From Actinomycetes bacterium (GTDB lineage Bacteria > Actinomycetota > Actinomycetes > Mycobacteriales > Mycobacteriaceae), in assembly GCA_023415515.1 (NCBI GenBank), contig JAEZKH010000087.1:1-24382 (forward strand): DNA of 24,382 nt. The letters run 5' to 3'. A program made the translations under genes and the position numbers. The notes beneath the pieces were generated by a model. That model made no database searches. It was given only the letters and a program-made list of their open reading frames with translations, and was not told the origin of the DNA. Positions 22,178 to 24,382 of the stretch are shown one piece after another. Position 1 is the stretch's first letter. Every line of letters begins with the position of its first letter.

Positions 22178-23589
22178 ACGAGGGTCTCCTCGGGTTCGCC
22201 CGACGCCTCGGTGCGCGGTGACCACACCTTGGAGCCCGCCCATGCGGCGAGCGCGAGGGCGATCAGCACGATCTCGGCGACGAGGTACTGGGTCTCCTGG
22301 GTGGCGAGTGCGATGCCGGTGAAGACGATCACCACCAGCGGCGGCAGCGGCCAGAACGGCATCTTGAACGGCCGATGCTCATCGGGCATCGATCGGCGAC
22401 TCCAGAAGGCGGCGAGCCCGATGCAGAAGTACACCGCCGCGATGACGGTCCCGGAGAAGATGATCAAGAAGTTCAGCGCCGAGGTGAACACCAGCACGGC
22501 AGCGGGCACCGCAAGGCACATGATGCCGACGCCCGGAACACGGAACCTGTTGATGGAACCGACGAAACGATTGACCCGCGCGGGCCACATGTTGTCGCGA
22601 CCGGTGGTGTAGACGCCACGGCCGAAGTACATCAGCAGCGAGAGCATCGCGTTGAACAGTGCGATGCACACCCCGATGTCGACGATCACGCGGGCGTTGT
22701 CCCCCAGCGACGCCTGCACCGAGTACACGACGGGTGCTGTATCGCTGAAGAACTCCTTCAGGTCGGGCGCCGCGACGATCGCCGAGATCAGCGGAACCAT
22801 GATCAGCACGCACGCGAGCACCGCGGAGATGATGACCGCCTTGGCGATGTTGCGCTCGCCGCCTTTGAGTTCCTCGGCGAAGCCCAGCGCCGCGTCGTAT
22901 CCGTTGATCACGTTGAACGCAGGCGCCAACGTCGCCAGCATCACCGCGAAACCCACCGCGACCAGTTCGCCGTTGTTCAGGACCGTCGGATGGAAGGTCA
23001 CTTCTGCCAGATTCTGGTGCGGGTGGGCCAGCGCCGCCACGGTCACGATGCCGAGCACGGTGCATTCGACGATCACCATCGCACCGGTCGCCCACGCCCC
23101 GACTTCGACCTTCGTCAGGCCGATGCCGGTGGCCAGCGCCAGCAACACGATGGCCACCACGGTGTCGGGAAGACCGATGCCCGGGATCAGGTCTTTGAGG
23201 AAGCCGACCATCCCCAACGCGATGCTGGCCGGGATGACGATGCCCTGGATGAGGTAGTTGAACATCGTGATCCACGAGAACGGCCCAGGAAGGACCTTGC
23301 GCACCAGGGAGTACATGCCGCCCGCGATGGGAAACATGCTCGCCAACTCGGCAAGACAGAGCGAGATGAGGACCACCACGACCGACAGGATGAGGCCTGC
23401 GCCGATCGAGAACGTGCCGCCGATGACGAACACTCCTGCGGAAAGGAACAGGACGGCCATCGCAGGCGAGACGTCGGCCATCGCCAGGCCCACGACTTCG
23501 GGAATGTTGAGGCGCCGGACCAGCTGTTGGGAGTACCCGAGCTGTTCGAGCCGGGACTGCGACGGCGGAGCTTCTGTGGGTTCGGTCAT
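22174..23589 (-). CDS. APC superfamily permease (operon 2)
   Basis: The 471-residue protein has about twelve membrane segments. The first helix begins EVVGLAMADVSPAMAVLF, the loop after helix 2 reads FPIAGGMYSLVRKVLPG, and FGRGVYTTGRDNMWP lies after helix 8, all APC-like. The C-terminus ends with charged residues after the last helix. The predicted role is proton- or exchange-driven uptake of an amino acid or amine-like compound. The ATG overlaps the SDR stop upstream as ATGA, and its stop overlaps the creatininase start as ATGA, so the three proteins are translationally coupled. The open frame upstream of 23589 is antisense-like and lies inside the SDR gene. It is related to, but clearly diverged from, the permease of operon 1. 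Confidence 0.93.
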   Translation of the reverse strand: MTEPTEAPPSQSRLEQLGYSQQLVRRLNIPEVVGLAMADVSPAMAVLFLSAGVFVIGGTFSIGAGLILSVVVVLISLCLAELASMFPIAGGMYSLVRKVLPGPFSWITMFNYLIQGIVIPASIALGMVGFLKDLIPGIGLPDTVVAIVLLALATGIGLTKVEVGAWATGAMVIVECTVLGIVTVAALAHPHQNLAEVTFHPTVLNNGELVAVGFAVMLATLAPAFNVINGYDAALGFAEELKGGERNIAKAVIISAVLACVLIMVPLISAIVAAPDLKEFFSDTAPVVYSVQASLGDNARVIVDIGVCIALFNAMLSLLMYFGRGVYTTGRDNMWPARVNRFVGSINRFRVPGVGIMCLAVPAAVLVFTSALNFLIIFSGTVIAAVYFCIGLAAFWSRRSMPDEHRPFKMPFWPLPPLVVIVFTGIALATQETQYLVAEIVLIALALAAWAGSKVWSPRTEASGEPEETLV

Positions 23590-24382
23590 GCGGACTCTCC
23601 GGTGGTGGTGGATGGTGTTGCGACGCCGATCGATCCGGCAGCCACACACGAGGTGCGCCCTCCGTCGGCGATCAGATGTGTGCCCGTGATGTAGCCGGCC
23701 CGATCCGACAGCAGAAACACGACTGCTTCGGCGATCTCGGACGGTTCGGCGATCCGCTGCATGGCAACGCTTGCCGCGTTGTCGGCGAGTTCGGCTTCGG
23801 GATCGGAGGCGTCGTCGAACTCGGCGAGGAACATCGGCGTCTTGGTGGTGCCCGGGCAGACGGCGTTGACGCGGATGCCCCACGACGCCAACTCGGCTGC
23901 CGCGCTGCGTGTCATCGCGACGATCGCACCCTTCGTCGCGGTATAGGCGACGTAGCCCGCCTGCCCGATGATCGCCAGTTCGGAGCCGGTGTTCACCATC
24001 GCGCCCCTGCGGCGGGACTGCATCACCCGCGCCGCCTCGCGCAGCACGAAGAACGAACCCGCGAGGTTCACGTCGACGAGCCGGTGGAAGACCTCGTCGG
24101 TGGTGTCCGCCAATGGGCTGACCACCGAGATGCCCGCGTTGTTGTGCACAGCGTCGATCGGGCCGAAGTCGGCTTCGACACGATCGAAGGCACCGCGCAC
24201 CGCCGCCGAGTCGGCGACGTCGGCCCCGATGGTCATCACCTTGCCGCCGTGCGCGCGCACTCGCTGTGCGGCGGAGGTGAGGTCGTCGTCGGGGCGGGAG
24301 AGCATCGCGACGTCGGCTCCGTTGCGTGCCGGCGCGTCTGCGCGCGCCCCCCCGAAGCCCGCAGCGGGGCCGGGGACGAGCG
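23586..24382 (-). CDS. SDR family oxidoreductase, 5' end beyond the window (operon 2)
   Basis: The coding frame stays open to the right edge of the window, so the start is not included; an internal ATG at 24305 would remove the nucleotide-binding motif and is rejected. From the edge, the frame reads a glycine-rich PGPAAGFG where classical SDRs have TGxxxGIG; the three glycines are kept but Thr is Pro, and the following helix is unusually rich in Ala, Gly and Pro. Further along come NNAG, a Ser in TGSELAI, YTATK (catalytic Tyr and Lys) and CPG, all normal. The C-terminus ends with a Ser/Thr-rich tail after ADGGRT. It is coupled by ATGA to the permease gene. The substrate is unknown. Confidence 0.9.
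   Translation of the reverse strand, partial: LVPGPAAGFGGARADAPARNGADVAMLSRPDDDLTSAAQRVRAHGGKVMTIGADVADSAAVRGAFDRVEADFGPIDAVHNNAGISVVSPLADTTDEVFHRLVDVNLAGSFFVLREAARVMQSRRRGAMVNTGSELAIIGQAGYVAYTATKGAIVAMTRSAAAELASWGIRVNAVCPGTTKTPMFLAEFDDASDPEAELADNAASVAMQRIAEPSEIAEAVVFLLSDRAGYITGTHLIADGGRTSCVAAGSIGVATPSTTTGESA

Noticed and set aside
22375..23694. 439-codon plus-strand frame opposite the second permease
   Set aside because: Composition is Asp/His/Arg-rich, typical of an antisense image of a membrane protein gene; no domain seen.
24347..24353. Frameshift at a run of seven C in the last SDR
   Set aside because: The spacing between the glycine motif and the next conserved GADV block is canonical in the given frame, so no shift is needed.
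1..24382. Insertion sequence, prophage, CRISPR array, tRNA or rRNA
   Set aside because: No transposase or integrase, no regularly spaced repeats and no tRNA- or rRNA-like stretch were seen; every larger stretch is explained by protein genes.

Overview
The window is high-GC actinobacterial DNA. Gene content and order point to a Mycobacterium, probably a rapid grower of the Mycolicibacterium type. The left two thirds follow the M. tuberculosis backbone aroD(aroQ)-aroB-aroK-aroF(aroC) ... prepilin peptidase-aroE-mltG-ruvX-alaS-yjbQ ... rarA (Rv2536 to Rv2559c, from memory), with near-identical active-site numbering in the shikimate enzymes. No rRNA, tRNA, CRISPR array, insertion sequence or phage gene is visible. 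Coding density is very high. No gene-free stretch exceeds 300 bases; the longest are about 200 bp (12185-12386), 153 bp (4268-4420) and 121 bp (19786-19906), and each is described below.

Region 1 (34-6013). A seven-helix membrane protein meets, tail to tail, a tightly coupled minus-strand operon aroC-aroK-aroB-aroQ, which covers four of the seven shikimate steps. Next to aroC, and divergent from it, is a 13E12/DUF222 HNH-endonuclease-like gene. Its start is preceded by an 11-of-12 match to the mycobacterial SOS (LexA) box, which overlaps a -10 placed for a leaderless transcript. Two DnaA-box-like nonamers lie in the same gap.

Region 2 (6032-12184). This minus-strand run joins information processing, cell wall and aromatic synthesis: yjbQ, alaS, ruvX, mltG, aroE and a half-size prepilin peptidase. 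Most genes overlap or nearly abut.

Region 3 (12304-15008). A small GlsB/YeaQ-type stress membrane protein has a consensus SigF promoter in front and a perfect 12-bp hairpin terminator behind. It converges on rarA, whose upstream neighbour is a DUF3097 gene with a TOPRIM-like core.

Region 4 (15063-24382) looks accessory and catabolic. A PucR-type regulator is divergent from a five-gene, translationally coupled minus-strand operon: APC permease, SDR, SDR, agmatinase-family ureohydrolase, and a NodB/PuuE-like hydrolase. The regulator also converges on a second coupled minus-strand operon: SDR (cut by the window edge), APC permease, creatininase-family amidohydrolase. Three different C-N hydrolase families (ureohydrolase, PuuE-like, creatininase), two permeases and three dehydrogenases around one PucR regulator suggest an uncharacterised route for uptake and breakdown of a guanidino, cyclic-amide or cyclic-imide nitrogen compound. 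The substrate cannot be read from the sequence. This is the best candidate in the window for an undescribed system.
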